This document shows, one piece after another, positions 46,081 to 54,876 of a stretch of DNA of 64,000 nucleotides (its first letter is position 1; each line of letters begins with the position of its first letter). The stretch lies in NCBI GenBank assembly GCA_913060875.1, contig CAJXSL010000007.1:140769-204768 (forward strand), in the 5' to 3' direction. Both the position numbers and the translations under genes were made by a program. The notes under the pieces are model-generated. The model worked only from the letters and a program-made list of their open reading frames with translations. It was not told where the DNA came from and searched no databases. This stretch comes from an uncultured Desulfobacteraceae bacterium (GTDB lineage: Bacteria; Desulfobacterota; Desulfobacteria; Desulfobacterales; UBA5852).

Positions 46081-47220
46081 ATGATACCCTGCCAGCGCGA
46101 CCGCTTCAGCATCCCGGACGACGTGGCCTATTTCAACTGCGCCTACACCTCCCCGTTGCTCAAAACGGCCGAAGCCGCAGGGAATAGCGCCATCGTGCAA
46201 AAAACCAACCCCTGGGCGCTGAGCACCGATTTCTTTTTCCGTTATCTCAATGAAAACCGGGCCCTCTTTGCATCCCTGGTGGATGCAGCGGCCGGCGACA
46301 TCGCCGTCATCCCCTCCGTCTCCTACGGCATCGCCCTGGCCGCCCGCAATCTTCCCGTGGGGGCAGGCCAGACCATTGTGGTACTGCAAGACCAGTTTCC
46401 ATCCAACATCTATTCCTGGCTTCGGACGGCGAAAACAAACGGAGCCGAAATCATCCCCGTACCGCGACCGTCGGACGGCAACTGGACGCCTGCGGTCTTG
46501 GACGCGATAACATCCCGTACCGCCGTGGCGGCTCTGCCCCACTGCCACTGGACCGACGGAACCATTGTCGATCTCAGGCAAGTGGGGGAAAAATGCCGGG
46601 CCTGCGACGCTGCCCTTGTGGTGGACGGCACCCAGTCCATAGGGGCCATGCCTTTTCCGGTCCCTGAAATTCAACCGGATTTCCTGATCACCACGGCGCA
46701 CAAATGGCTCCTGGGACCATACAGCTATGGTTTCTGCTATGTGGCCCCCCGATGGCAGCAGGGGCGCCCCCTGGAAGAGAACTGGATGAATCGCGAGGAT
46801 TCGGAAGACTTTGCCCGCCTGGTGCAGTACCGGGATAACTACCAGGAGGGGGCCAAACGGTTCGATGCCGGCGAGGCCAGCAACTTCATCCTGTCGCCCA
46901 TTGCGGGCGCCGCCCTGAAGCAAATCCTGTCCTGGGGCGTGGATGCCATCGCCGCCACCCTGCGCTCCCGGACCGATGACATCGCCGCCCGGGCGGAAGC
47001 CCTTGGACTGGAGGTAGCGCCCGCCATAAATCGTGCGCCGCACATGCTCGGTTTACGGCATCCCCAGGGCTTTCCGGACGACCTGCCGGCCAAACTGGCC
47101 CAGGCCAATGTTTTCGCCAGTGCCCGCGGGGATTCCATCCGAATCGCCCCCCACGTCTACAACACCGATGCCGATGTGGTGCGGTTGTTTGGTGTTCTGG
47201 AAGAAAATCTTGACCGGTAA
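46081..47220 (+). CDS. Class V aminotransferase-fold PLP enzyme
   Basis: 379 residues. PLP-binding Lys208 in TTAHKWLLGPYSYGF; VVDGTQSIG carries the pyridine-ring Asp; ALPHCHWTDG precedes. Resembles cysteine desulfurase/kynureninase relatives, but there is no cysteine in the C-terminal mobile loop region, so a standard cysteine desulfurase or selenocysteine lyase role is doubtful. It converges with yedF of the selenium operon 48 bases away, which may be coincidence. An AAGG lies near the ATG. Confidence 0.8.
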   Translation: MIPCQRDRFSIPDDVAYFNCAYTSPLLKTAEAAGNSAIVQKTNPWALSTDFFFRYLNENRALFASLVDAAAGDIAVIPSVSYGIALAARNLPVGAGQTIVVLQDQFPSNIYSWLRTAKTNGAEIIPVPRPSDGNWTPAVLDAITSRTAVAALPHCHWTDGTIVDLRQVGEKCRACDAALVVDGTQSIGAMPFPVPEIQPDFLITTAHKWLLGPYSYGFCYVAPRWQQGRPLEENWMNREDSEDFARLVQYRDNYQEGAKRFDAGEASNFILSPIAGAALKQILSWGVDAIAATLRSRTDDIAARAEALGLEVAPAINRAPHMLGLRHPQGFPDDLPAKLAQANVFASARGDSIRIAPHVYNTDADVVRLFGVLEENLDR

Positions 47221-47268
47221 GGCCGCTCGGACAGCCTCCGTGAAGAGGGCCTGGAATCGGCTTTAGGG

Positions 47269-47865
47269 TTAGAGGCTGATTACTTTATCGGCCAACTGCA
47301 TGGCGGTGACGATGTCCAGCATGTTGGTGGTCACACCCACCCGTTTGCGCGCCAGGAGGTCGAAATGCTCCAGGCAGGTGCCGCATACCAGGATGGTGAG
47401 TCCCTTGTCTTCCATTTCCCGCAAATCATCCAGCACCGCGGAACCGTCGATCGTGAGCATGACCCCGTTGTTGACAAAGACCAGCCGCCAGAGTTCGGGG
47501 CCCATTTCTTTCAGGGTGCGCAGAAAATTAACCATCAATTTCAGGCCCAGTTCATTGTCTCCGAAGCCCATGCGGTCGGTGGCGCACATGACCATGATCT
47601 TCCGGGTCTCGGTTTGCGGTTCAGCGTTCGCCTCGGGCTGGGATGCCGGCACGGTTCCGCCGCTTCCGATGACCAGGTAGTCCGATCCGTCTTCCTCGAT
47701 TCGGGTCTCGAATCCCTGGGACTCCAGAAACCGCTGAACGTTCTGCTGGGCGGCGGCGTTGTCCACCGTCACGGTTACCCCTTCCAGCTGACCTTCATCC
47801 AGGGCCGCCTTGGTTTGCAGTACGGGCGCCGGGCAGGACAGCCCGCGGGCATCGATTTCTTTCAT
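47269..47865 (-). CDS. yedF: Selenium metabolism protein YedF (TusA-DsrE fusion)
   Basis: 198 residues. N-terminal TusA-like domain (1-70) with the sulfur- or selenium-carrying motif GLSCPAPVL (Cys10); a linker; then a DsrE/F-like domain (90-198) with VCGTCLEHFDL. The fusion matches YedF proteins, which co-occur with selenium use. GAAAGG lies upstream of the ATG. Last gene of the selenium operon, 81 bases after selD. Likely moves reduced selenium, though the exact step is unproven. Confidence 0.88.
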   Translation of the reverse strand: MKEIDARGLSCPAPVLQTKAALDEGQLEGVTVTVDNAAAQQNVQRFLESQGFETRIEEDGSDYLVIGSGGTVPASQPEANAEPQTETRKIMVMCATDRMGFGDNELGLKLMVNFLRTLKEMGPELWRLVFVNNGVMLTIDGSAVLDDLREMEDKGLTILVCGTCLEHFDLLARKRVGVTTNMLDIVTAMQLADKVISL

Positions 47866-47946
47866 GCATCAGCCTTTCTGTTCGTCTTGGTCTTTATATA
47901 CGTCGTATGCTGAAGGGTTGGAACCAAAAGTCGACGATAGATGGCC

Positions 47947-48996
47947 TCATACCAACCGGATCTTTTCGTCCGGATCATCGAGGACCTCCCCGATCAGGGC
48001 GGCTTCGGCCATTCCGGCCGCTTGCAATTCGGCAACGAGGGCCTCGGCCTGGCTCTCTCGCACACCGATCAACAGCCCGCCCGACGTCTGGGGATCGAAA
48101 AGGATGTCCTGCACCGCCCGCTCCACATTTGGCGCCATATCCACCATGGCCGCACGGAACTCACGGTTTTTATAGGCGCCGGCAGGAATCAGGCCCATGC
48201 CGGCAAACGTCAGGGCGTCTTGAATCACGGGGATTTGGGCGGCAAAAATCCGGGCGCTCCGACCGGACCCGCCCACCATCTCGGCCAGGTGTCCCAGCAG
48301 GCCGAACCCGGTAACATCGGTGCAGGCGCTCACATCGAAACGGGCCATGATTTCCGCGGCCCTGCGGTTCAGATCCGCCATCAGGCGGGTCACCGTCTCC
48401 GTGAGGCCGGCGGATGCCATGCCCGCCTTGATGGCAGTATTGACAATGCCCGTCCCCAGCGGTTTGGTCAGCACCAGCCTGTCCCCCGGCCGCAGGTCCT
48501 GTTTGGTCAGCACCCGGTCGGGGTGCACGAAACCCGTCACGGACAGGCCGTACTTCAACTCCTTGTCCTCGATGCTGTGCCCGCCCATGAGAACGACTTC
48601 GGCTTCCGTCATTTTGTCGATCCCGCCCTGGATGATCCGGCGCAGCACGGACAAATCCATGTCCTTGACCGGGAACGCCACTAGGTTCATAGCCGTCTTG
48701 GGAATACCCCCCATGGCGTAGACGTCGCTCAGGGCGTTGGCGGCCGCGATCTGGCCGAACATGTAGGGATCGTCCACGATGGGAGTAAAAAAATCCACGG
48801 TCTGGATCAGGGCCAGATCGTCGGAAACTTTGTAAACCCCGGCATCGTCCGCGCGGTCCAGCCCCACCAGGACGTTCCCGTCGGTGGGAAACACCATGCC
48901 GCATAAGGCTCGGTCCAGGTCCCCTGGCGCCAGTTTCGACGCTCAGCCGGCCCCCGTTACGGTTTGGGTCAGCCGTATTTGATCATCATCCGCCAT
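47947..48996 (-). CDS. selD: Selenide, water dikinase with selenocysteine (UGA codon 18)
   Basis: 349 residues, reading through TGA at 48943-48945. Makes selenophosphate from selenide and ATP. The frame after the TGA shows DDAGVY, TVDFFTPIVDDPYMFG, NALSDVYAMGG, GGHSIEDKE, DVTGFGLLGHL and DPQTSGGLL. The N-terminus is IRLTQTVTGAGUASK, aligning with E. coli IRLTQYSHGAGCGCK, so U18 equals catalytic Cys17 and K21 equals Lys20. GGAG lies 8 bases before ATG 48996, which overlaps the kinase stop by 11 bases. A hairpin follows the TGA. Gene callers would start it at 48897 and lose the active site. Confidence 0.93.
48915..48927 (-). promoter_or_regulatory. Candidate bacterial SECIS hairpin in selD
   Basis: Minus strand: CCAGG-GGA-CCTGG, beginning 15 bases after the TGA, with G at the first loop positions as in SelB-binding SECIS loops. 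Distance from TGA to loop is 20 bases, within the usual range. Pairing was judged by eye. Confidence 0.6.
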
Positions 48997-49873
48997 GCCT
49001 TACGCTCCGCTTTTCCTTTTGATCCACCAGACCCGCCAAAGCCCGGGGGATATTATCGATCAATTCCGGCACCTGGGTGGCCGGGGTGGGATCACACAGG
49101 GCACCGGTCAGACGGTTGGCCCGGGCCGCCAGGAGGGCAGCCTCGGTCCGCTCAAAACCGCTCCCGGCCAAAACCGTCAACAGACCGGTCAGACTGTCCC
49201 CCGTACCGCCGATCGCCTCCATGGCCTCGAAGGCCGGGGTATCCACCGTGGCGACAATATTTCCGTTTTCAACGATATAATCGGTCCGGCCCTTCACGAC
49301 CATAGCCTCGGCGGTATTGCCGTGTCCATGGGCCTGGCGGATAAGATCGGGGACCTTGTGCTCCCGGTGCAGAATAAATCCCCGGGTGTAAAAGGGATGG
49401 GGCGCTTGGGCATCGGCCAAAAAGGCCAGTTCGCCCACGTCCGGCGTAAAAAAATCGTAATGCCCGGATTGGCCGCCCATTTTGGCAGCATACATGAAAC
49501 CGGCATCGGCGATCAATAACGGTCGCTGCGGCATGGCCTGGGCAGCCAACAGCACCCGGCCATGCCAGTCCACGTCCGGCTGCAGATAATGGAAGGTCAA
49601 CACCTGCAAATCGAATTCGGACAGATGGCGGGCCAGGAACCGGTATAACCGGCGGCTGCCCTCGCCCTGGCCGGTGTCCCCCACCAGAAAGGCATAGACA
49701 TCCTGGCCACCGATGCATTCGGAAGCCCTCAGGGCGGCGGCCAAAAGGGCGGGCGTGCCCCGATTGACGGGAATGCTGCGGCCGTCGATGCCAATCCGCC
49801 GGCCTTCCCAGCGGACTCTGCCATGGGCCAGCGGAAACTGGAGGTCCGGAACCGTACCGACAATGCCTAACAT
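48986..49873 (-). CDS. Ribokinase-like (YjeF C-terminal type) protein in the selenium operon
   Basis: 295 residues. The C-terminal part carries the ribokinase-fold anion hole AIGGTGDSLTGLL (about 240-252), as in NAD(P)H-hydrate dehydratase and hydroxymethylpyrimidine kinases. LLIADAGFMYAAK and FFTPDVGELAFLAD match the preceding strands. The N-terminus (MLGIVGTVPDLQ) lacks the long YjeF N-domain. It overlaps DUF3343 by 7 bases and selD by 11, so it is translationally coupled to both. Its substrate, and any role in selenium handling, are unknown. Confidence 0.8.
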   Translation of the reverse strand: MLGIVGTVPDLQFPLAHGRVRWEGRRIGIDGRSIPVNRGTPALLAAALRASECIGGQDVYAFLVGDTGQGEGSRRLYRFLARHLSEFDLQVLTFHYLQPDVDWHGRVLLAAQAMPQRPLLIADAGFMYAAKMGGQSGHYDFFTPDVGELAFLADAQAPHPFYTRGFILHREHKVPDLIRQAHGHGNTAEAMVVKGRTDYIVENGNIVATVDTPAFEAMEAIGGTGDSLTGLLTVLAGSGFERTEAALLAARANRLTGALCDPTPATQVPELIDNIPRALAGLVDQKEKRSVRHGG

Positions 49874-50415
49874 GTTCGCTGCAACTCCGTGAAGGCCAGT
49901 TCAAGGGCATACCCGCACAGGGTGTGCCCCAGATCCCGGGGCCGCGGTGCGTCCGCCAACGTTTGGCCGATCATGGCCTCGGCCAGATAGGGCACATCCG
50001 GGCACCCGCCGCCTGAAATATTTACGATCCGCCGGCTGTCTTTGGCCACCGTAATTTTCATGTTCGCGGCACGCACCATCAGGTAATCGCCGAAGTCCTT
50101 GGTTTGAAAGAGATCCACCGGGGCCAGCAAAGGCGCGCTCACCGGCACCACCTGTGTCGGCGCAATCCCGGCACTTTCCAAAGCGCGCAGGATATTCAGT
50201 TCCTCGATTAAGGGGAAGACGACCACCAGATCACAGCCGGTGCGAATCTCCGGAGGCGGTCCCATGACCTTGACAGGCCAGCCGGCCTTTTTGAGTTGGT
50301 TTTCGGCCTGGATCACCTCACTGGTGTTTTCGAACACCAGAAGCCCCCGATCCACTGATGATTGGGGCTCCCGTTGTCCGGACACCGTCTTCTTCTTTTT
50401 GAAAAACCCGAACAC
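49867..50415 (-). CDS. DUF3343 putative selenium/sulfur carrier protein
   Basis: 182 residues from GTG 50415 (AAAGGA upstream). After a basic start (FGFFKKKKTV) comes GLLVFENTSEVIQAENQLKKAGWPVKVMGPP, the DUF3343 (PF11823) fold, which family annotation links to selenium or sulfur carriage. A second half contains ISGGGCPDVPYLA and Cys near the end (LQRTC). It starts 3 bases after the TusA-like stop. The C-terminal extension beyond the usual 80-residue domain is unexplained. Confidence 0.8.
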   Translation of the reverse strand: MFGFFKKKKTVSGQREPQSSVDRGLLVFENTSEVIQAENQLKKAGWPVKVMGPPPEIRTGCDLVVVFPLIEELNILRALESAGIAPTQVVPVSAPLLAPVDLFQTKDFGDYLMVRAANMKITVAKDSRRIVNISGGGCPDVPYLAEAMIGQTLADAPRPRDLGHTLCGYALELAFTELQRTC

Positions 50416-50418
50416 TAT

Positions 50419-50637
50419 TTATCCTTTGGTAAGAGCGATGCGATATCCCTCGCCTTCCGAAGCCACATCCGTAATCCGGCAGCCCTGGCTTTCCGCCGCC
50501 CGCACCACGTTTTCCTTGGATGTATCCGTGTCCACGAGGACAATCATCTCGTTGTCGCTGCCCTTCTTGATTTCATCCAATGTCATGATCACCGGCTGCG
50601 GACATGAAAGCCCCCGTGCATCGACTGTCGCTGCCAT
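50419..50637 (-). CDS. TusA-like sulfurtransferase of the selenium operon
   Basis: 72 residues, one TusA/SirA domain with ARGLSCPQPVIMTLDEI (active Cys12, CPxP motif). AAAGGAGG lies before ATG 50637; the longer frame upstream is unsupported. TusA-like proteins beside YedE are thought to take up or pass selenium. Sits between yedE and DUF3343 in one transcript. Confidence 0.9.
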   Translation of the reverse strand: MAATVDARGLSCPQPVIMTLDEIKKGSDNEMIVLVDTDTSKENVVRAAESQGCRITDVASEGEGYRIALTKG

Positions 50638-50681
50638 CGCTAACCTCCTTTGAATCTGAAAAAAGAAAACCCGAATGACGC

Positions 50682-51773
50682 CTAAGCGCTTTTTCCCCGC
50701 ATGGTAAATCCAATAAACAGACAGACTAGGAGCCCCACGACCACCGCGGCGATGCCGTGCGGGCCGACGCCTTTGGGCGAACTGGCCAGTCCGAAATTGT
50801 GGGCGAATCCCGCCCCCACGATCATGCCCATGACGAACACGGCGGCATCGCCATCCCCTTCCCCGGCGAGAAACAATTGGCGACCGGGGCATCCGCCGGC
50901 CAGGGCAAACGCCAGACCGGCCAAGGCCATACCGGCAAAATTCCAGATATGCATGGTGTGGGCCACCGGCTGCCCTGCAAATCCGGCTTTGAACTGGCCG
51001 AGCAGGAGATTGGTCAAAAAAGCCACTACGGTCAGGGCGATGAAGCCACTCAGCAGATGGGTCTGGCCAAAGAGAACCGTGTCCCGAATGGCCCCCATGG
51101 TGCAGAAGCGGCTGCGCTGGGCCAGAAAACCAATGCCCAGCCCCACAACCAGCGACAGGAGCAAAGGCGCATGCATGGCGCCGGGTCCTTTAAGACTGTA
51201 GAACAGAACACCGCTTTTGGCCTGCTCCGGAACCTGGGGAAACATCAGCAGCAGGGCAAACATCCCCACCATGAATAACGGCAGCATCCAGCCAACGGTA
51301 GCATGGGTCACCTGCGTACGGCCCAGGTTGTAGCCCTTTTTGAGGAAGAGCGTGCCGATCCATATGCCGAAGGTCAGACCCAGCAAGCCCAGAATCGCAT
51401 TCCCGTCGCCGCCGGCCAGCCGCAGCACAGCCCGCCAGGGACAGCCCAGAAACACCAGGGCGCCGATCATGGCAAAAGCCCCTAGAATGAACCGGACGAT
51501 GGGGGCCGAGCCCACCCGCGGGCGAAATTCTTTGAAAAGGTAGGCGGCTGCCATGGATCCCAGCACGAAGCCGATGATCTCGGGACGCAGGTACTGCACC
51601 ACCGCCGCCCGGTGAAGCCCCACGGCACCGGCGATGTCCCGCTCGAAGCAGGCCACGCAAATTCCCATATTGCCGGGGTTGCCGAGCTTCTGCAATAGTG
51701 GCGCCAAAATGCCAATCAAGGCGCCCACACCGATGATGCCCCACCGTGTCGCAAAAATGTTTTCCCCTTGCAT
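50682..51773 (-). CDS. yedE: YedE-type selenium transporter
   Basis: 363 residues with about ten membrane helices in two repeats (sulf_transp/YeeE family). Conserved cysteine motifs: GICVACFERD (38-47), FLGCPWR, RSRFCTMGAIRDT and GGCPGRQL. This is the form annotated as selenium metabolism membrane protein YedE, expected to import a reduced selenium species. AGGAGG lies before the ATG. Followed by the TusA-like gene with a 44-base gap. Confidence 0.88.
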   Translation of the reverse strand: MQGENIFATRWGIIGVGALIGILAPLLQKLGNPGNMGICVACFERDIAGAVGLHRAAVVQYLRPEIIGFVLGSMAAAYLFKEFRPRVGSAPIVRFILGAFAMIGALVFLGCPWRAVLRLAGGDGNAILGLLGLTFGIWIGTLFLKKGYNLGRTQVTHATVGWMLPLFMVGMFALLLMFPQVPEQAKSGVLFYSLKGPGAMHAPLLLSLVVGLGIGFLAQRSRFCTMGAIRDTVLFGQTHLLSGFIALTVVAFLTNLLLGQFKAGFAGQPVAHTMHIWNFAGMALAGLAFALAGGCPGRQLFLAGEGDGDAAVFVMGMIVGAGFAHNFGLASSPKGVGPHGIAAVVVGLLVCLFIGFTMRGKSA

Positions 51774-51812
51774 CTACACGAGCCTCCTTCCTGATAAGTC
51801 AACGCAGATTGA

Positions 51813-52013
51813 TCAACTGAACGGACACGCTAATTCACTGGCATGATAGACATGCATTTTTCCGCAAAAGGGACAAGGTTTGTCCAGCGCAACCTTGGCA
51901 TCCAGCGAGCGCTGGCCGGCCGCATCACACACGACCCCCTTGTTCTCCACCACCTGGTAATGCTCGCTTTCAAACACCTTGTTGTGATCCGGGCAGACAA
52001 AGATCAGTTTCAA
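51813..52013 (-). CDS. Small cysteine-rich protein heading the selenium operon
   Basis: 66 residues from TTG 52013 (GAGGGG at 6 bases). Contains CPDHNK, VVCDA, CPFCGKMH and a final CPFS, so zinc or other metal binding is likely. It lies 39 bases upstream of yedE on the same strand. I considered the final TGA as selenocysteine, but reading through adds only a short tail and ends before the yedE start. No named family recognised. Confidence 0.65.
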   Translation of the reverse strand: MKLIFVCPDHNKVFESEHYQVVENKGVVCDAAGQRSLDAKVALDKPCPFCGKMHVYHASELACPFS

Positions 52014-52248
52014 AACAGCCCCTCTTAAAGCCCGCCGCTGGCGATGCGACGCCAGGGCGGGCGTTTACGAGCAATTTCTCGATTTCAAGGCATAGATATA
52101 TAAGCTTCCCCACACGGTCAAATCGTTTAATCGAATACAAATGGGGGGAATCTATTGGTTTCGGGAATAGGTGTGGAGGGCACCCGTCGGTTGGCGTGTG
52201 CCGCAATGGTGGCAGGATCATGGCGCGGCCCAAGCATCAGAGGGTGCG

Positions 52249-53157
52249 CTACAGGAATTTTTGACGCGTTTTCAAATGCCGCTCCATCCCTGTCGGATGA
52301 AAGCCTAAAATCATTTTGGAAGCCTGGTCCGGATCACCGATCCAGTCGTGCCGGTCGAAATAGTCGAGCAGGCCCACCCGTGAAGCCCCCGTGGGAAAAG
52401 CCCAGCGGAAAGCCAGCGGTTGAAGGGCCTTCAGCACGGGAAGAAACCAATGCCCCAGCAAGCGCAGACGGCATCCCGTGGCCGCTTCATAGGCCCGGGC
52501 CACCTCTTGCAGGGTGCGTGCCCGGGGTTCGATAACATCCACCGCACCATACAGGATCTGGCCGTAGCGCATCAGCAGGGTGGCGGCCCGGGCCACATCC
52601 GGCTCGGATGTAAAGCTGAAACGATGGCGCGAGTTAATCGGAAACAGGTAGAACCCCCGTTTCATAAACGGGCGCAAAAAGGCCAGCCAGGCATCCATGT
52701 AGCAACCGGTGCGCAGGCTCGACCAGGGAATACCGCTGGCGGCGATCAGGCGCTCGATGTCCCGTTTGACATCCAGCATCGGCACGCCGGTGGGATGGGA
52801 TGGCTGGATAAGGGAAACATAGATCAGGTGGGGCAGGCACACCCTTCGGGCCGCCGCTACGGCGACGCGGGCCGCCCGCAACTCGATGGCCGTATTATCA
52901 TTGCCGCCCACCGGCGTGATGAGCAGGGCCCCTTTGGCGCCGGCCATTGCGCGGCAGGCACCGGCCACGTCCAGCATACTCCCGCGCAGCACTTCGACAC
53001 CGGGAAAGCGCGCGGCCACGGGACCGGGTTTCCGGGCCAGGATGCGCACCCCCACCCCCTGGACCGCGAACTCGCGGATAAAAGCCCGGCCGAAGGGGCC
53101 CGTGCCCCCAAGGACGGCTATCGTGACGGCATCCGATGTATCCGGCACGGGGTTCAT
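52249..53157 (-). CDS. NmrA-like NAD(P)-binding atypical SDR
   Basis: 302 residues with an N-terminal Rossmann motif VLGGTGPFGRAFI (15-27), then LITPVGGND and LIYVSLIQPSHP, an NmrA/HSCARG-type extended SDR without a clear Tyr-x-x-x-Lys catalytic pair. It may be a nucleotide sensor or reductase. AAGGAG lies 11 bases before the ATG. It diverges from an epimerase-type gene. Confidence 0.8.
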   Translation of the reverse strand: MNPVPDTSDAVTIAVLGGTGPFGRAFIREFAVQGVGVRILARKPGPVAARFPGVEVLRGSMLDVAGACRAMAGAKGALLITPVGGNDNTAIELRAARVAVAAARRVCLPHLIYVSLIQPSHPTGVPMLDVKRDIERLIAASGIPWSSLRTGCYMDAWLAFLRPFMKRGFYLFPINSRHRFSFTSEPDVARAATLLMRYGQILYGAVDVIEPRARTLQEVARAYEAATGCRLRLLGHWFLPVLKALQPLAFRWAFPTGASRVGLLDYFDRHDWIGDPDQASKMILGFHPTGMERHLKTRQKFL

Positions 53158-53488
53158 GATCCCGGCTCTCCTTCCGGCCTATCAAGCAGACACCCGGCAG
53201 TCGCGTGGAAAAGATAAAGACGTCAGGCGCCAGAATCCAAAAGGCACTATTGATGGCATAGGTCTGATTTTCCTTTCAGCTTGACGCTTTGAGCTTGGCG
53301 CTTTTTTCATAGAAGCCTGGCGCTCAATATGCCATCCGTTTCATCTTCCGCTCGTTACCTGGCCCCTCATGAACGCTCGGGAAATAACCTCTAACTAAAA
53401 TTAATGGGCATCTTGACCCCTCGCAAGCGGATTCCTAGCTTTTGGCAGAGATGGCGGACGCTCGCCATTCCTTCCGCAGGACGGCATC
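53158..53488. other. Intergenic stretch with one copy of an exact 33-base repeat
   Basis: No gene is supported. Bases 53270-53302 are the reverse complement of 63707-63739. Both copies contain the pair TTGACGCTTTGAGCTTGGCG on this strand. Promoters of the divergent flanking genes should lie here. Confidence 0.5.
53270..53302 (-). repeat. 33-bp exact dispersed repeat, copy 1
   Basis: Identical, inverted, to 63707-63739. Built from a short internal direct repeat (GCCAAGCTC / GTCAAGCTG). Only two copies were seen here. Confidence 0.7.
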
Positions 53489-54586
53489 ATGAGCCATCGG
53501 TCGGTCATCGTTACGGGGTCGTCAGGCTTTCTCGGAGCAGCCATTTGTGTTGACCTGAGCCGGGACCACCAGGTCTTCGGCATCGACCGCCGGGAGCCTT
53601 CCCAAGCCCTGCGAGCCGCTGCGCCTTCGGTTCAATGGGTGACCATGGACATTGCCGACCGCAACAGCGTCGACACTTTCTTCAATACCATCGATGACCG
53701 CTGCCGGCCTTTGGACTTTGTGCTCCACATGGCCGCCTTCTACCACTTCGGCCAGTACTGGCAGCCCGAAGACGAGCGCACCAACGTCCAGGGCCTGCGC
53801 AATATCCTGGACGGAGCCCGTCGCTTGGGAACCCGCCGTTTCACCTTTGCCGGCAGCATCGCCTCGCTGCCGTCTCCGGCCCCCGGCCAGGCACTGACGG
53901 AAGCGTCCCAGCCCATAGCCTCCCTTGCCTATCCCCGGGCCAAAAGCCTCGGCGAAAAAATGCTGGCCCGATACACGGCAGCGATGCCCACGGTGGCGCT
54001 GCGCATCGCCGGGGTCTTCAGCGACTGGTGTGAACTGCCCCCGCTGTTCAGCCTCATGAAACTCTGGAGCAGAACCGGCCTGTTGGGGCGCTTCATCCCC
54101 GGCCGGGGCAACTCCGGCTTCCCCTACATTCACCGGCAAGATCTGGTGGCGTGCATCCGCCAGATCATCACACGGCACGAACAACTGGCGCGCAGTGAAA
54201 CGCTTTTCGCCTCGCCCGATGGATGCACGACCCACAATGCGCTCTTTCCCGTCATCCGGCGCAACGCATCTCACCGCTTGTCTCCCCAGCCGGTCTATGT
54301 CCCGACCTGGGCGGCCCAATGGGGATTGTTTTTCAAAAACAGCATCAAGGTGTTGATTCAGCAGGAACGGTATGAACGCCGATGGATGATGGCCTATGTG
54401 GACCGGCCCCTGGTGGTGGACACGGCCTACACGCGGAAGGTTTTGGAGTGGTCCCCGGCACCCGAGAGGGGCATCCTCGAACGCCTGCCGGTCATGATGA
54501 AGCGTTTCCGGGAGGATCGCCATGCCTGGGAGCACCGCAATATCCGCCGCAACGAGGGCGACTATCAGTATGGCGAAAAAAGCTGA
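53489..54586 (+). CDS. NAD-dependent epimerase/dehydratase-family protein
   Basis: 365 residues: Rossmann motif VTGSSGFLGAAIC (8-20), DIADR, HMAAFYHFG, FAGSIASL, and Y-P-R-A-K (catalytic Tyr-x-x-x-Lys, about 149-153) in SLAYPRAKSLGEKML, an extended SDR. The C-terminus is long and basic (WMMAYVDRPLVVDTAYTRKVLEW, then HRNIRRNEGDYQYG). Resembles sterol- or sugar-type 3-beta-hydroxysteroid dehydrogenase relatives; substrate unknown. Ribosome site weak (AGGACGG). Confidence 0.8.
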   Translation: MSHRSVIVTGSSGFLGAAICVDLSRDHQVFGIDRREPSQALRAAAPSVQWVTMDIADRNSVDTFFNTIDDRCRPLDFVLHMAAFYHFGQYWQPEDERTNVQGLRNILDGARRLGTRRFTFAGSIASLPSPAPGQALTEASQPIASLAYPRAKSLGEKMLARYTAAMPTVALRIAGVFSDWCELPPLFSLMKLWSRTGLLGRFIPGRGNSGFPYIHRQDLVACIRQIITRHEQLARSETLFASPDGCTTHNALFPVIRRNASHRLSPQPVYVPTWAAQWGLFFKNSIKVLIQQERYERRWMMAYVDRPLVVDTAYTRKVLEWSPAPERGILERLPVMMKRFREDRHAWEHRNIRRNEGDYQYGEKS

Positions 54587-54711
54587 TTTTTATCAGGTTT
54601 TTCAATTTGCATTTCAAGGAATTCCAGGGTATGGCAACTCATTTCTCGAAGACACCCGGCGCAAAACCGCCGGCGGGTGCCGGTTTGATCAACAATAAAA
54701 CTTTGACCACC

Positions 54712-54830
54712 CCGTAAAAAGTAATATAGCTGTCATTCCGGACTTGATCCGGAATCTCTAACCGTTTGATACCACAAGATTCCGGCTTCCGCCGGAATGA
54801 CGTCCAAACGGCAGCGGTGACTTTTTACGG
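54712..54830. mobile_element. Nested palindromic element, 119 bp (MITE-like)
   Basis: Ends CCGTAAAAAGT (54712-54722) and ACTTTTTACGG (54820-54830) are perfect inverted repeats. Inside, 54732-54801 is a second inverted repeat with GTCATTCCGG and CCGGAATGAC ends, each arm holding a smaller hairpin. The type recurs in many Desulfobacterota and other Proteobacteria from memory. No gene inside. It fills most of the gap upstream of the YkgJ-like gene. Confidence 0.65.
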
Positions 54831-54876
54831 CTCCATCAACTTTAGTTTCATAAGGTCGGACTGAAGTCGCATATCA

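Noticed and set aside
45694-47043. A 449-codon minus-strand frame across the PLP enzyme gene
   Set aside because: It lies opposite the PLP-binding motif gene and runs into the lipoprotein gene in another frame; composition is that of a shadow.
46081-47220. The PLP enzyme as a selenocysteine lyase of the selenium operon
   Set aside because: It lies on the opposite strand and lacks a C-terminal catalytic Cys; adjacency alone is not enough.
51813-51815. TGA at the end of the Cys-rich small gene as a possible selenocysteine
   Set aside because: Readthrough adds only a short tail that ends in TAG just before the yedE start and includes its ribosome site; no hairpin of SECIS type was seen.
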